The position numbers and the translations under genes are program-made. A stretch of DNA of 64,000 nt from UBA2219 sp964612075. GTDB taxonomy: Bacteria; Desulfobacterota; Deferrimicrobia; Deferrimicrobiales; Deferrimicrobiaceae. The stretch lies in NCBI GenBank assembly GCA_964612075.1, contig CAZTFC010000002.1, forward strand, positions 1 through 64,000, read 5' to 3'. The number at the start of each line of letters is the position of its first letter. Position 1 is the first letter of the stretch. The notes beneath the pieces are model-generated. The model was not told the origin of the DNA. It worked only from the letters and a program-made list of their open reading frames with translations, and did no database searches. This document shows positions 1 to 7,700 of this stretch, in pieces.

Positions 1-970
1 CGTTCTTCCCGCCCGATTCGGGGTACGACCGGCCCACCGCCAGGTGGATCGTGCCCCCCATCTTCTCGTCGAGGAGGATGTCGCGCGTGAAGGAGGTGAC
101 GCCCGCGTTCGCCCCGATGCCGAACTCGCCGAGGACGGACGCCCCCGGGTCGGCGGCGAGCATCTCCTTGAGATACCCCTCGTTTTTCTCGGCCGACGCC
201 GCGACCACCCGCCCCTTGCGGAACTCCAGGCGGATCCCCGCGACCTCGCGCCCCCCCGCTATGGCGGGGAATTCGAAATGGATCTTCCCCTCCGTGGAGT
301 TCTCCACCGGCGCGGTGAAGATCTCGCCGTCGGGCATGTTGTACTCGCCCGCGCACGGGACGGCGATTCGCTTACGGATGGAGAAGGAGAGGTCGGTCTC
401 CTTCCCGACGATCCGCACCCGGTCGGCCTTCTCGAGGATTTTCTTCGCGCGGGCGAACATGCGGGCCATCGCCCCCCAGTCCTGCTCCACGGCGCGGTAG
501 TACAGCTTCTCGTATTCCCCCAGCGACCGGTCGGTCTCCTGGGCCAGCGCTTCCGTGGGGAAGTTCGTCAGCACCCACCGCACCCGCCGCAGCAGCACCT
601 CGGAGATCGGCTTGATCGCCTTCCGGCGGTCGGCGATCTTCCGCGGCGGGATGTGGGAAAGGTGCCGGGTGTTGGCCGGCGCCAGGATGATGATGTCGGC
701 GTCGATCGTCTTCGCCTCGAACATCTTCGAGGGCGGCATGTGGCGGATCTGGTCGGGCGACGCCTCCTCGTAGAAGATGCCGTTCGCCTCCTCGAATCCC
801 GCGGCCAGGAGAGGATGCGCCCCGGCGCGCAGGACCTCGCGGTAGACCGCCAGCGCCAGCGGGCGCCCGAGCTCGGCCGTGGAGATCCGGACGATCTCCC
901 CTTTTTTCGCCTTCACCGAGTGGCGGACCAGGATCTCCGCCAGCCGCTTCACCTGTCTTTCGGAACCCAT
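1..970 (-). CDS. M29-family metal-dependent aminopeptidase (3' part outside window)
   Basis: Cytoplasmic aminopeptidase of the thermophilic M29 (AmpS/aminopeptidase T) family, which removes N-terminal residues using a two-metal centre. About 323 codons are visible; the C-terminus lies beyond base 1. The conserved family stretches are present: a Glu in SAEKNEGYLKEML, a Glu in LGEFGIGANAG, then GGTIHLAVGRSYPESGGKN, which supplies a metal-binding His and the conserved Tyr. The final HxD metal motif is expected just past the edge. The start is the ATG at 970, preceded by GAGGAGGG at good spacing. It is the last visible gene of a leftward operon, 13 bases after the DUF2889 gene. Family assignment is firm; substrate is unknown. 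Confidence 0.9.
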   Translation of the reverse strand, partial: MGSERQVKRLAEILVRHSVKAKKGEIVRISTAELGRPLALAVYREVLRAGAHPLLAAGFEEANGIFYEEASPDQIRHMPPSKMFEAKTIDADIIILAPANTRHLSHIPPRKIADRRKAIKPISEVLLRRVRWVLTNFPTEALAQETDRSLGEYEKLYYRAVEQDWGAMARMFARAKKILEKADRVRIVGKETDLSFSIRKRIAVPCAGEYNMPDGEIFTAPVENSTEGKIHFEFPAIAGGREVAGIRLEFRKGRVVAASAEKNEGYLKEMLAADPGASVLGEFGIGANAGVTSFTRDILLDEKMGGTIHLAVGRSYPESGGKN

Positions 971-983
971 ATCTTTGCCCTCC

Positions 984-1628
984 TCATTCCTTTAGAAGGG
1001 ATTCCGGCACGATCAGTTTCCCGGGCGCGGGAGCGCTCCCGTCTTCCCGCCTCCTCGCCCCGGCCGACTCTTTCCTGCGCTGCACCTCCGCGATCTTCTC
1101 CTGCGCGCTTCGGAGCACCTCCGGATCGGCCGAGTCGCCGTTGAAGGCGAAGCACGACTCGGCGAGGATGGGCGACGCCAGCCCCAGCTGCCGGTGCTCC
1201 TCGGGGCAGAGGTCGAGCAACGCCTCCCAGTCCCCGTAGAGGATGCTGTGGGAGCCGACGAAGATGGCCCGGAAGGTCGACTCGACCATCTCGTAGACGT
1301 GGGTGCACCCGAGGTTCCGCGGGATCCGCTCCCGCACCTTCTTCATCCCGCCGCGCTCCATCACGCCGATCCCTTTCAGGTTCGAGAGCACCTCCAGCGG
1401 CTTCGTCTCGCAGCAGGGATACGGGATCCGGTCCATCCGGCCCGCGATCTCCTCGATGCGGAACGTGTCGGAGAGCAGGACGGCGAGGTCCATGTCGTGA
1501 TAGTCGTCGTGAAGGCGGGTGACCGCCAGAACGCGCCCGTCCTTTAGCTTGTAGATCTCGTTCTTGACGATCCGGCCGAACGTCTGCTTGTGGTGCTTGG
1601 CCAGGTCCCGCAGCGTCTTGTAGTCCAT
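984..1628 (-). CDS. DUF2889 family protein
   Basis: Uncharacterised 214-residue protein. The central part carries the DUF2889 pattern: an HDDYHDMDLAV stretch, a conserved PYPCCE Cys pair, and GCTHVYEMVEST near residue 107. DUF2889 proteins have no known activity. The C-terminal 40 residues are Arg/Glu/Ala-rich and probably disordered. No signal peptide or membrane segment is seen. It lies 10 bases downstream of the endonuclease IV gene and 13 upstream of the aminopeptidase gene, so it is probably cotranscribed with both. The ATG at 1628 is preceded by GAAAGGGAAACG, a moderate ribosome binding site. Confidence 0.85.
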   Translation of the reverse strand: MDYKTLRDLAKHHKQTFGRIVKNEIYKLKDGRVLAVTRLHDDYHDMDLAVLLSDTFRIEEIAGRMDRIPYPCCETKPLEVLSNLKGIGVMERGGMKKVRERIPRNLGCTHVYEMVESTFRAIFVGSHSILYGDWEALLDLCPEEHRQLGLASPILAESCFAFNGDSADPEVLRSAQEKIAEVQRRKESAGARRREDGSAPAPGKLIVPESLLKE

Positions 1629-1638
1629 CGTTTCCCTT

Positions 1639-2517
1639 TCAGCTTTCCGCCGGCGGCTTCGCGGCGAGCTTGCGAAGCTCCGCCAGGTTCCTGATGTCCA
1701 TCTCGAACTCGTCCTCGCCGTCCTTGGGGGTTTCCAGCACCATGGGCAGCCCCGAGAAGCGCTCGTGGGTCAGGATGCGGTGGAAGCCCATGGGCGAGAT
1801 CTTCCCCCGGCCGATGTGCTCGTGCCGGTCCACGTTGCTGCCGCCCGCCGACTTCGAATCGTTCAGGTGCCACATCCGGACCAGCGGCGCGATCCCGAAC
1901 GAGTCGAGCTCCCCGACCAGGGCGTCCCAGCCCTCCCTCGGGCCGAGCTCGTACCCGGACTCGAACAGGTGGGCGCTGTCGAGGCAGAAAGCGATGTCCG
2001 CGGGGTTCCCCGCGGCGTCCAGAAGGTCCCGGAGCTGCCGCATCGACCGGCCGATGGAATTCCCCTGGCCGGCGGTGTTCTCGAGCAGGAGGGTCACGCC
2101 CGAAGGGAAGCGCCCGAAGGATCGCAGCCCCGCGGCGATCCGCCGGATCCCCTCCTCCTCCGGGTCCTCCCCGCAGGACCCGGGATGCACCACGAGGTAG
2201 GGAACCCCGAGCATCGCGCCCCGGGACGCCTCGTCCTCCAGCGCGTAGAGCGACCGGGTGCGGACCGTCTCCTTGGACGACCCGAGGTTGATAAGATAGG
2301 CGCAGTGGATCGCCACCGTCTTCACCCCGGTGCGCGCGCTCTCCTCCCGGAAGGCACGGACGTCCTCCTCCCCGAGCGCCTTCCCCTCCCAGCGGGTGCC
2401 GTGCTTGGAGAAGATCTGGACCACGTCGGCGCCGATCCGCTTCCCGCGTTCCGGGGCCGTGTGCACGCCCCCCGCGATCGATACGTGCGCCCCGAGGGGC
2501 GGCAGCTTCCTTTTCAA
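1639..2517 (-). CDS. nfo: Deoxyribonuclease IV (AP endonuclease family 2)
   Basis: Endonuclease IV of base excision repair, which cleaves abasic sites and removes 3' blocking groups using three zinc ions. Family motifs run along the whole protein: LGAHVSIAGG at the N-terminus, AIHCAYLINLGS, VVHPGSCGED, LLENTAGQG, CLDSAHLFESGY, MWHLNDSKSAGGSNVDRHEHIG and LETPKD. I chose the TTG at 2517 because its TTGA overlaps the stop of the upstream cytochrome gene, a GGAGAGGA sits at proper spacing, and the protein then begins MKRKLPPLGAHVS. An ATG at 2553 is an alternative that adds 12 residues and a 40-base overlap. The resulting 292 residues are a normal length. Confidence 0.93.
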   Translation of the reverse strand: MKRKLPPLGAHVSIAGGVHTAPERGKRIGADVVQIFSKHGTRWEGKALGEEDVRAFREESARTGVKTVAIHCAYLINLGSSKETVRTRSLYALEDEASRGAMLGVPYLVVHPGSCGEDPEEEGIRRIAAGLRSFGRFPSGVTLLLENTAGQGNSIGRSMRQLRDLLDAAGNPADIAFCLDSAHLFESGYELGPREGWDALVGELDSFGIAPLVRMWHLNDSKSAGGSNVDRHEHIGRGKISPMGFHRILTHERFSGLPMVLETPKDGEDEFEMDIRNLAELRKLAAKPPAES

Positions 2518-2828
2518 TTCTTCATCCTCTCCAGGCGGTGGCATTGCCGGCAATTCTTCTTCCGCAGCGGGTGGTCCGCGGGCAGCGGCGGCCCGGCCGC
2601 GGCGCCCATCGTTGGCGGCTCGGCGGGGCTGACGTCGTGGCAGGAGCGGCAGACGGCATCCGCCTCGGCGTCGTCCCCGATCCCGACGACGGACAGGTGC
2701 GCCGGCGTGCGGCCGATGAACCGTTCCTTCCCCGTCATCGACAGGTACGCGAGCAGGGCGACCACCGCGACGACGACAACGAGGAACAGGACGTCCCTCG
2801 ACCGGAACCGCCGGCCTCCCTCACCCAT
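2514..2828 (-). CDS. Small membrane-anchored diheme c-type cytochrome
   Basis: A 104-residue protein with one hydrophobic helix (about residues 12-30), which probably anchors it in the inner membrane with the rest in the periplasm. Two CXXCH heme-attachment motifs are visible, CRSCH (60-64) and CRQCH (93-97). It resembles no named cytochrome that I can assign. It overlaps the ATC-hydrolase-like gene by 8 bases and the nfo start by 4, so the three are translationally coupled. An electron-transfer role is inferred from the heme motifs; its partner is unknown. Confidence 0.82.
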   Translation of the reverse strand: MGEGGRRFRSRDVLFLVVVVAVVALLAYLSMTGKERFIGRTPAHLSVVGIGDDAEADAVCRSCHDVSPAEPPTMGAAAGPPLPADHPLRKKNCRQCHRLERMKN

Positions 2829-3315
2829 CCGCCCCCGCCTTCGTCACCCGCAGGACGCATTCGTCGCGTCCCTGCCCGCGGGTGCTCTCGAAACGGAGCT
2901 TGAAGGGCATCGCGCCCTCCCACGTGCCGAAATCCACCGCGTGGGCGACGCGGCACAGCGTCTCCACGTCCCGGTCCGGCAGGCCCATGGCCCTCCATTC
3001 GTCGACCAGCGGGCACCGCGACATGGCGAGCACCGCCTCCCGGGGGGACAGGGACACGATCCGGGGTGCGAACTGGTGCTGCTTCACCGGGTCCGGCGAC
3101 GCGAACTCCCGCGCCGCCGCCTCGAGGTCCCCCTCCCGGGCCTCCCTGGAATAGTTGCGCCTCGACTTCTCCACTCCGTAGTTCCGGATCGCCTCGCTCA
3201 TCCATTCGACCGCCCGCTCCTCGCCGAGCTCCCGCCGCAGCACCAGGAACAGGTGGGCGTACACGCCGGCGCGCTGGCGGGTTGCCTGCGCGACCTTTTC
3301 GCCCGCTTCCGACAT
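2821..3315 (-). CDS. ATC hydrolase-like protein (L-2-amino-thiazoline-4-carboxylic acid hydrolase family)
   Basis: A 164-residue soluble protein. Its C-terminal half has the block typical of the ATC_hydrolase domain: SRCPLVDEWRAMGLP, a CRVAHAVDFGTWEG stretch, and an aromatic substrate-pocket region. The named enzyme opens 2-aminothiazoline-4-carboxylate in cysteine synthesis, but most family members are uncharacterised and this one may act on something else. The ATG at 3315 follows GGGAGGAGCC. It is the first gene of the leftward operon that continues to the window edge. Co-occurrence with a diheme cytochrome hints at a redox-linked role; that is inference. Confidence 0.75.
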   Translation of the reverse strand: MSEAGEKVAQATRQRAGVYAHLFLVLRRELGEERAVEWMSEAIRNYGVEKSRRNYSREAREGDLEAAAREFASPDPVKQHQFAPRIVSLSPREAVLAMSRCPLVDEWRAMGLPDRDVETLCRVAHAVDFGTWEGAMPFKLRFESTRGQGRDECVLRVTKAGADG

Positions 3316-3776
3316 GGCTCCTCCCGACTCGCGTCGATAAAGTCTGATTTTAAGACCGGGGGAGACCGGTTTTCACCTTTTTTCCGGGGGACGCCACATC
3401 CCCCCCTTCCTTTCGATGCGAAAACACGGATGCCGCGTACGCCGTAAAGGGCTGTCCCCGTTCACTGCGGGCCGCAACTCCCCGGCTGCATCCAGCGAAC
3501 GTAACATTTCGAAGGCTTCCCCGGCCTTCGTCATCCCGAATCGGTCATCAATTGCTTTTGCCTATAAAGAGGGCGGGGTCTCCGCCGGTTCCGCACTTTC
3601 GTCCCTGCGTTCAGGGGACACCCTTTCCGGCGTACGGGCATCATGATGCTTTCCCATCGTATGGGCGGGATGAACGATCCGGAAAAACGGGCAAACCAGC
3701 CTCCAGGTCGGCCGTCAATCTTTGTTGGCAGGCAGGGGGACGCTCTTCCGCGACCGAAGGAGCGTCCCCCGCAACC
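3316..3776. other. Gene-free spacer between two leftward genes
   Basis: About 460 bases without a supportable gene. Open frames here lack ribosome binding sites and protein-like composition. The stretch contains fragments GCTGTCCCC near 3450 and AGGGGACACCC near 3614 that resemble the arms of the intact hairpin at 3735-3770, so it may be a graveyard of REP-like repeats. The promoter of the operon at 3315 should lie at its left end; no convincing -35/-10 pair was found. Confidence 0.5.
3735..3770. repeat. Hairpin with GGGGGACGCTC/GAGCGTCCCCC arms (REP-like)
   Basis: Perfect 11-base inverted repeat (3735-3745 and 3760-3770) around a 14-base loop that can pair further through TTC/GAA. It sits just past the stop of the 3777-4166 gene but has no T-run on that side, so it is a poor intrinsic terminator. 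Its GGGAC...GTCCC ends match other intergenic hairpins in the window (11609-11681, 32774-32791, 59643-59666), suggesting a dispersed repeat family. Confidence 0.6.
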
Positions 3777-4166
3777 TTACCGGGCGGAGGCGGCTTTCTT
3801 CCCTCCCGACCGGTCGGACGCCTGGGGCGGCGCGTCGGGCAGCGCCGCGATCCTGCAGTATTCGTCCCTGACGTATTCCTTGAACCGCCTCACCGCCTGT
3901 TTCGCGGCGGGGTCCTCGACGCCGCCCGCCGCGGACGCGCCGGGCTCGGCCGAGGGGCGCAGCAGCTCGTAATACCGGACGCCGGAAGCGGTGGCGTAGG
4001 AGCGGGAGGGCACGAGAACGGTCGGCGCCTCCCCTTTCTTCGAGCGCCACACGGAGGCGCCCACCAGCTTGAGACCGGCGAGCAGCCCTTCCTCGAAATG
4101 GATTTCAACGTCGGCCAGCTTCGAGGCCGGCGTCCCTTCATGGTTCAGGACGTAGTGCACCCGCAT
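3777..4166 (-). CDS. Conserved hypothetical protein
   Basis: A 129-residue protein I do not recognise. The first 75 residues look like one folded alpha/beta domain with the pattern 'ADVEIHFEEGLLAGLKLVG', a VWRSKKG turn and VPSRSYATASGVRYYELLRP. The C-terminal tail ends in Lys/Ala/Ser-rich sequence. There is no signal peptide, membrane helix or catalytic motif. The ATG at 4166 is preceded by AAAGGAGGGC, a strong ribosome binding site, which supports it as a real gene. It lies 74 bases downstream of priA on the same strand and may be read through from it. Confidence 0.7.
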   Translation of the reverse strand: MRVHYVLNHEGTPASKLADVEIHFEEGLLAGLKLVGASVWRSKKGEAPTVLVPSRSYATASGVRYYELLRPSAEPGASAAGGVEDPAAKQAVRRFKEYVRDEYCRIAALPDAPPQASDRSGGKKAASAR

Positions 4167-4240
4167 GGTCTTGCCCTCCTTTGCTTGTGGTTGCGCGAAA
4201 GGAGTTCAAGCGCCGTGCCATGCGGACCGGCGGGGGCCTT

Positions 4241-6478
4241 TCAGACCATCATGTGGTACGGGTCGGGGTCGGCGTCGAGGCGGACGCCGGATTTCCTGGC
4301 CTTCTCGCGCAGAGGGCGCAGGAGATCCGGGAGCGCTTCCCCGAAGGGGAAGGCGGGGGGGGCGACCAGCAGGACCTGGTAATGGAACCGCCGCTTGACC
4401 CGGGCGATCGGCGAGGGCGCCGGCCCCAGCACCCGGATGCCGAGCGATGCCAGCGGCCCGGAAAGCTCGCGTGCCGCCTCGTCGGCCGCCTCCCGGGCGG
4501 CCTCCTGCCGCGCACTCCACAGGCGCAGCATCAGCATCCGGCCGAAAGGGGGGTATCCGACGGATTCCCGGACGGCGAGCTCTTCCTCCATGAACCCTCC
4601 GTAGTCGTGCTCCGCCGCCTTCCGGATGCAGGGGGCCTCCGGCGAAAGGGTCTGCAGGATCACCGTCCCGGGCCGCCCTCCCCGTCCCGCCCGTCCCGCC
4701 ACCTGCGACAGGATCTGGAAGGTCCGCTCGGACGAACGGAAATCGGGGAACGCCATGGAAAGGTCGGCCAGGAGCACGCCGACCAGCGTCACCTCGGGGA
4801 AGTCGTGCCCCTTGGCGATCATCTGCGTCCCGACGAGGATGTCGACGTCCCCCTTCTGCATGCCGGAGAGCACCTCGGCGTACGCGCCGCGCCGGCGTGT
4901 GACGTCGGAATCGAGGCGGGCGACCCTCGCATCCTTCCATCGTTTCGCGACCCAGGCAAGGAGCCGCTCCGTCCCGATCCCCATCTGCGCCAGCTTGTGG
5001 CCCCCGCATTTTTCGCACGACTCGGGCTCCGGGCGCTTCACGTTGCAGTAGTGGCAAAGGAGCGCTTCGTGCTCCTGGTGCCAGGTCATCGCCACCTGGC
5101 AGTTCCGGCACTGCACCGTCGTCCCGCAGTCGAGGCAGGTGAGGGCCGAGGCGAAGCCGCGGCGGTTGAGGAAGAGCATCGCCTTCTCGCCGCGGGCGAG
5201 CGTCTCGTCTACGGCGGCCTCCAGCTCCGGGGAGAAGAAGCGGTCGGCGCCGCGCCGGTCGGCGCGCCCCTTGAGGTCGACGATCCGGATGTCGGGCATC
5301 CCGCAGGACCCGATCCGCTCCGGGAGGGAGAGAAGCGCGGCGGCACCCGTTCGCGCGCGATGCCACGATTCGGCGGACGGGGTGGCGGACCCGAGGATCA
5401 CCACGGCGTCTTCCATCCGCCCCCGCAGCAGCGCCAGGTCGCGCGCCTGGTACCGCACCCCGTCTTCCTGCTTGTACGCGGCGTCGTGCTCCTCGTCGAC
5501 GATCAGGAGGCCCAGGGCCGGGAAGGGGGAGAAGACCGCGGAGCGCGCCCCCACGCAGAGGAACGTCTCCCCGGCGCGGACCTTGCGCCACTGCGCCGCC
5601 CGCTCGGCCGGGGACAGGCCGCTGTGGAGCACCGCGACGCCGCCGCCGAAGCGGGAGCGCACCCTCCCCAGAAGCTGGGGGGTCAGCGCGATCTCCGGGA
5701 CGAGGAAGACCGCCTGCCGGCCCGCGGCCCTCGCCTGCTCGACCGCCCGCAGGTAGACCTCCGTCTTCCCGGAGCCGGTGACGCCGTGCAGGACGAAGGC
5801 GGCATGCCCGCCCGAGGCGACCGCCACGCCGATCCGCGCCAGCGCCGCCTCCTGGCGCCCCGTCGGGACCAGCTCGCCCGACGTGTCCGGAAGGTGCGCG
5901 GCGGAGAGGGAGACCGGCCGGGGGCGCGCCTCGACGAGCAGAAGCCCGCGGGCGGACATCCGTCTCGCGCACTCCGCCCCCCCGGGGACGCGCGCGGCGA
6001 GGTCGGACGCGGACAGCTCCCCCGCCTCGCGGACCGCCTCGGCCACCCGCCGCTGCTTGGGAGTCAGCCCCTCGTGCAGGAAACCGGGCGCGAGCCGGAA
6101 GAAGCTTTCCGTCCGCTCCGCCGCCGGGGCTTCCTTCCTGGGAAGCCCCCGGGGAAGCGCCGCGCGCAGCATCTCCCCGGGCGGCGCAAGCGTCTCGCGC
6201 GCCGCCGCCAGCAGGAACCCGACGTGGCGCTCCGATATGTACGGCTCGTCGTCCAGGAAGGAGAGGAGCTCCCTGGCCTCCCGCCCTTTCAGCGACGACC
6301 CGTCGGTGACCGCCGTCACCAGCCCGGTCAGCTTCCGGCTTCCGAAGGGCACGAGGACCCGCACGCCGACGAGCGCGCGACCCTCCATGCCCGGAGGCAC
6401 CTGGTACGTGAACGGATGATCGATGGGAAGCGGCACGGCCACTTCGACGAAAAGGGATCTGGCGTCGGAAACGTCCAT
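4241..6478 (-). CDS. priA: Primosomal replication restart helicase PriA
   Basis: Superfamily 2 3'-to-5' DNA helicase that restarts stalled replication forks by loading the primosome. At 745 residues it has the full family length. Visible elements: the N-terminal DNA-binding domain with LPIDHPFTYQVP, Walker A GVTGSGKTE at 232-240, DEEH at 328-331, a zinc-binding insertion with paired cysteines (CLDCG, CRNC, CHYC, CEKCGG), and helicase motifs GTQMIAKGHDFP and GRAGRGGRPG. The ATG at 6478 has only a weak ribosome binding site, so a slightly different start is possible. It lies 22 bases downstream of the tRNA-Ala gene on the same strand. Confidence 0.96.
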   Translation of the reverse strand: MDVSDARSLFVEVAVPLPIDHPFTYQVPPGMEGRALVGVRVLVPFGSRKLTGLVTAVTDGSSLKGREARELLSFLDDEPYISERHVGFLLAAARETLAPPGEMLRAALPRGLPRKEAPAAERTESFFRLAPGFLHEGLTPKQRRVAEAVREAGELSASDLAARVPGGAECARRMSARGLLLVEARPRPVSLSAAHLPDTSGELVPTGRQEAALARIGVAVASGGHAAFVLHGVTGSGKTEVYLRAVEQARAAGRQAVFLVPEIALTPQLLGRVRSRFGGGVAVLHSGLSPAERAAQWRKVRAGETFLCVGARSAVFSPFPALGLLIVDEEHDAAYKQEDGVRYQARDLALLRGRMEDAVVILGSATPSAESWHRARTGAAALLSLPERIGSCGMPDIRIVDLKGRADRRGADRFFSPELEAAVDETLARGEKAMLFLNRRGFASALTCLDCGTTVQCRNCQVAMTWHQEHEALLCHYCNVKRPEPESCEKCGGHKLAQMGIGTERLLAWVAKRWKDARVARLDSDVTRRRGAYAEVLSGMQKGDVDILVGTQMIAKGHDFPEVTLVGVLLADLSMAFPDFRSSERTFQILSQVAGRAGRGGRPGTVILQTLSPEAPCIRKAAEHDYGGFMEEELAVRESVGYPPFGRMLMLRLWSARQEAAREAADEAARELSGPLASLGIRVLGPAPSPIARVKRRFHYQVLLVAPPAFPFGEALPDLLRPLREKARKSGVRLDADPDPYHMMV

Positions 6479-6500
6479 TCCGCGATGATACGAGGAAAGG

Positions 6501-6576
6501 TGGTGGAGGAGAAGGGGATTGAACCCTCGACCCCCACGTTGCGAACGTGGTGCTCTCCCAGCTGAGCTACTCCCCC
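6501..6576 (-). tRNA. tRNA-Ala (anticodon CGC)
   Basis: The reverse strand folds into a complete cloverleaf of 76 bases including an encoded CCA. The acceptor stem is GGGGGAG/CTCCTCC with the G3:U70 wobble that is the alanine identity element. The D arm is AGCTCAGCTGGGAGAGCA, the anticodon stem is CCACG/CGTGG with loop TTCGCAA, and the T loop is TTCAATC. The anticodon CGC (plus-strand gcg at 6541-6543) reads GCG, a frequent codon in this high-GC DNA. Confidence 0.97.
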
Positions 6577-7028
6577 ACCTTGTAAACAGATATTCTCCAC
6601 GATCTGCCGGGTCCTGTCAAAAAAAACCTTCCGCTCGGACCCGAAACGCGGCGCTTGGCCGGATCTGTCCGAATCAAAAAGAAAAAAATGCGGCGACAAA
6701 TAAAGTTTTCCACACCGCGTCCGATAAGGATCCTATGAAGGCGACCGGATCGAACAGAGACTATCGGTTCACGAAGGTCCCGTTCAAGACCAACGCGCTT
6801 TCCGTCACCGTTGCGTTGCTGTCTCCTCTCGTCAAAGATTGCGGGAGCATCGTTCCGGTCGAGGGTCTCGCCCGGTCGATCAACAGCATTGCCGGATGCG
6901 GCGCCCGTCTCCGCCCTCCCGCGGCGGGCCTTCGGAGCCCCGTTTTCGGGGTATAGCGAACCATCCCTCCGCGATTAGAGGGTTCGGCCATGATATTAAA
7001 AAAGTTAAGGGGAATCGGCATATTGTGC
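6577..7028. other. Gene-free spacer upstream of the aminomutase cluster
   Basis: About 450 bases without a convincing gene. The left part must contain the promoter for the leftward tRNA-Ala gene. Small hairpins occur, such as CCCCG-TTTT-CGGGG near 6940 and CCCTC/GAGGG near 6968-6985. Two overlapping short open frames (6761-6880 minus and 6735-6956 plus) have somewhat protein-like composition but no ribosome binding site. I see no riboswitch or tRNA signature. Confidence 0.45.
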
Positions 7029-7057
7029 TTGACAGCGGAAACGAAGATTTTTAGAAT
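7029..7057 (+). promoter_or_regulatory. Sigma-70-type promoter of the XRE-cupin/aminomutase cluster
   Basis: A perfect -35 TTGACA (7029-7034) and a -10 TAGAAT (7052-7057) are separated by 17 bases. Transcription would start near 7064, about 35 bases before the GTG start at 7099. The surrounding sequence is markedly AT-rich compared with the coding DNA. Confidence 0.75.
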
Positions 7058-7070
7058 TTGGGTGGATTTA

Positions 7071-7087
7071 TTAAACGGAGGGTTTAA
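7071..7087 (+). promoter_or_regulatory. Palindrome enclosing the Shine-Dalgarno sequence
   Basis: TTAAAC-GGAGG-GTTTAA is a perfect 6-base inverted repeat whose 5-base centre is the ribosome binding site of the regulator gene. It lies in the leader just after the predicted transcription start. It could be an operator bound by the XRE regulator (autorepression), or an RNA hairpin that hides GGAGG. The distance from GGAGG to the GTG (17 bases) is longer than usual. Confidence 0.5.
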
Positions 7088-7098
7088 AAAACAGTCCC

Positions 7099-7632
7099 GT
7101 GATCGACATCGGCGCAAGGATCAAGCATCTACGGCAGATCAACGGGCTGGCGCAGGCCGACCTGGCCGAGCGCGCGGGACTCACCAAGGGCGCCATCTCC
7201 CAGATCGAGCGCAATCTCACCTCCCCCTCCGTGGCCAACCTCTTCGAGATCCTCTCCGCCCTGAACGAGACGCCTTCGTCCTTCTTCGCCGACGTGGACG
7301 AGGAAAAGGTGCTCTTCAGGAAAACCGACGCGCTCCCATCCGAAGTTACCGGATACAAGACGTTCGATACGCTCCTGCCGAAAAGCCGCTACCGCTCCAT
7401 CGTCGCCTATCGCGCCACGATCTCCCCGGGGAGGCAGACGCCCCCGGAGCCGGCCCAGGAGGGGGAGAACTACGTCCTCGTCCTGTCGGGCCGCCTGGGA
7501 CTGCAGCTCGGGAAGGTCTCCTACGTGGCGCGGAAGGGCGAGAGCCTCTACTTTTCGGGAGAGCAGGAATTCGCGTACTCGAACAAGGGGAAGACGCTCG
7601 TCGATTTCCTCTGGGTGCGCACGAGCGGATGA
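7099..7632 (+). CDS. XRE-family regulator with C-terminal cupin domain
   Basis: A 177-residue DNA-binding regulator. Residues 1-65 form an XRE helix-turn-helix (IKHLRQINGLAQADLAERAG, then TKGAISQIERNLTSPSVANL). Residues 100-175 form a cupin fold (ISPGRQTPPEPAQEGENYVLVLSG, then GESLYFSGEQEFAYSN) that normally binds a small-molecule effector. This architecture is common in regulators of amine, amino-acid and polyamine metabolism such as PuuR. The start is GTG at 7099; no better in-frame start fits the domain. It lies 68 bases upstream of the aminomutase gene and is probably the local regulator, sensing a pathway substrate or product. That role is inference. Confidence 0.88.
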   Translation: MIDIGARIKHLRQINGLAQADLAERAGLTKGAISQIERNLTSPSVANLFEILSALNETPSSFFADVDEEKVLFRKTDALPSEVTGYKTFDTLLPKSRYRSIVAYRATISPGRQTPPEPAQEGENYVLVLSGRLGLQLGKVSYVARKGESLYFSGEQEFAYSNKGKTLVDFLWVRTSG

Positions 7633-7639
7633 CATCGCC

Positions 7640-7657
7640 CGGGCTTTTTTAAGCCCG
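7640..7657 (+). terminator. Weak hairpin after the regulator gene
   Basis: CGGGCTT (7640-7646) and AAGCCCG (7651-7657) pair around TTTT. No T-run follows, so it may attenuate rather than stop transcription into the aminomutase gene, allowing separate levels of regulator and enzymes. Confidence 0.35.
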
Positions 7658-7700
7658 CGGCCATCCCCCCCGGACGCGGGGAGGAAAAACGAGGAGGACC

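Noticed and set aside
6761..6880. Minus-strand frame with fairly natural amino acid composition upstream of the aminomutase cluster
   Set aside because: No start codon with a ribosome binding site, and an equally long frame exists on the other strand; it may be a relic but evidence is lacking.
7640..7657. Strong intrinsic terminator isolating the XRE-cupin gene
   Set aside because: The stem is only seven pairs and lacks a T-run, so it was kept only as a weak attenuator-type hairpin.
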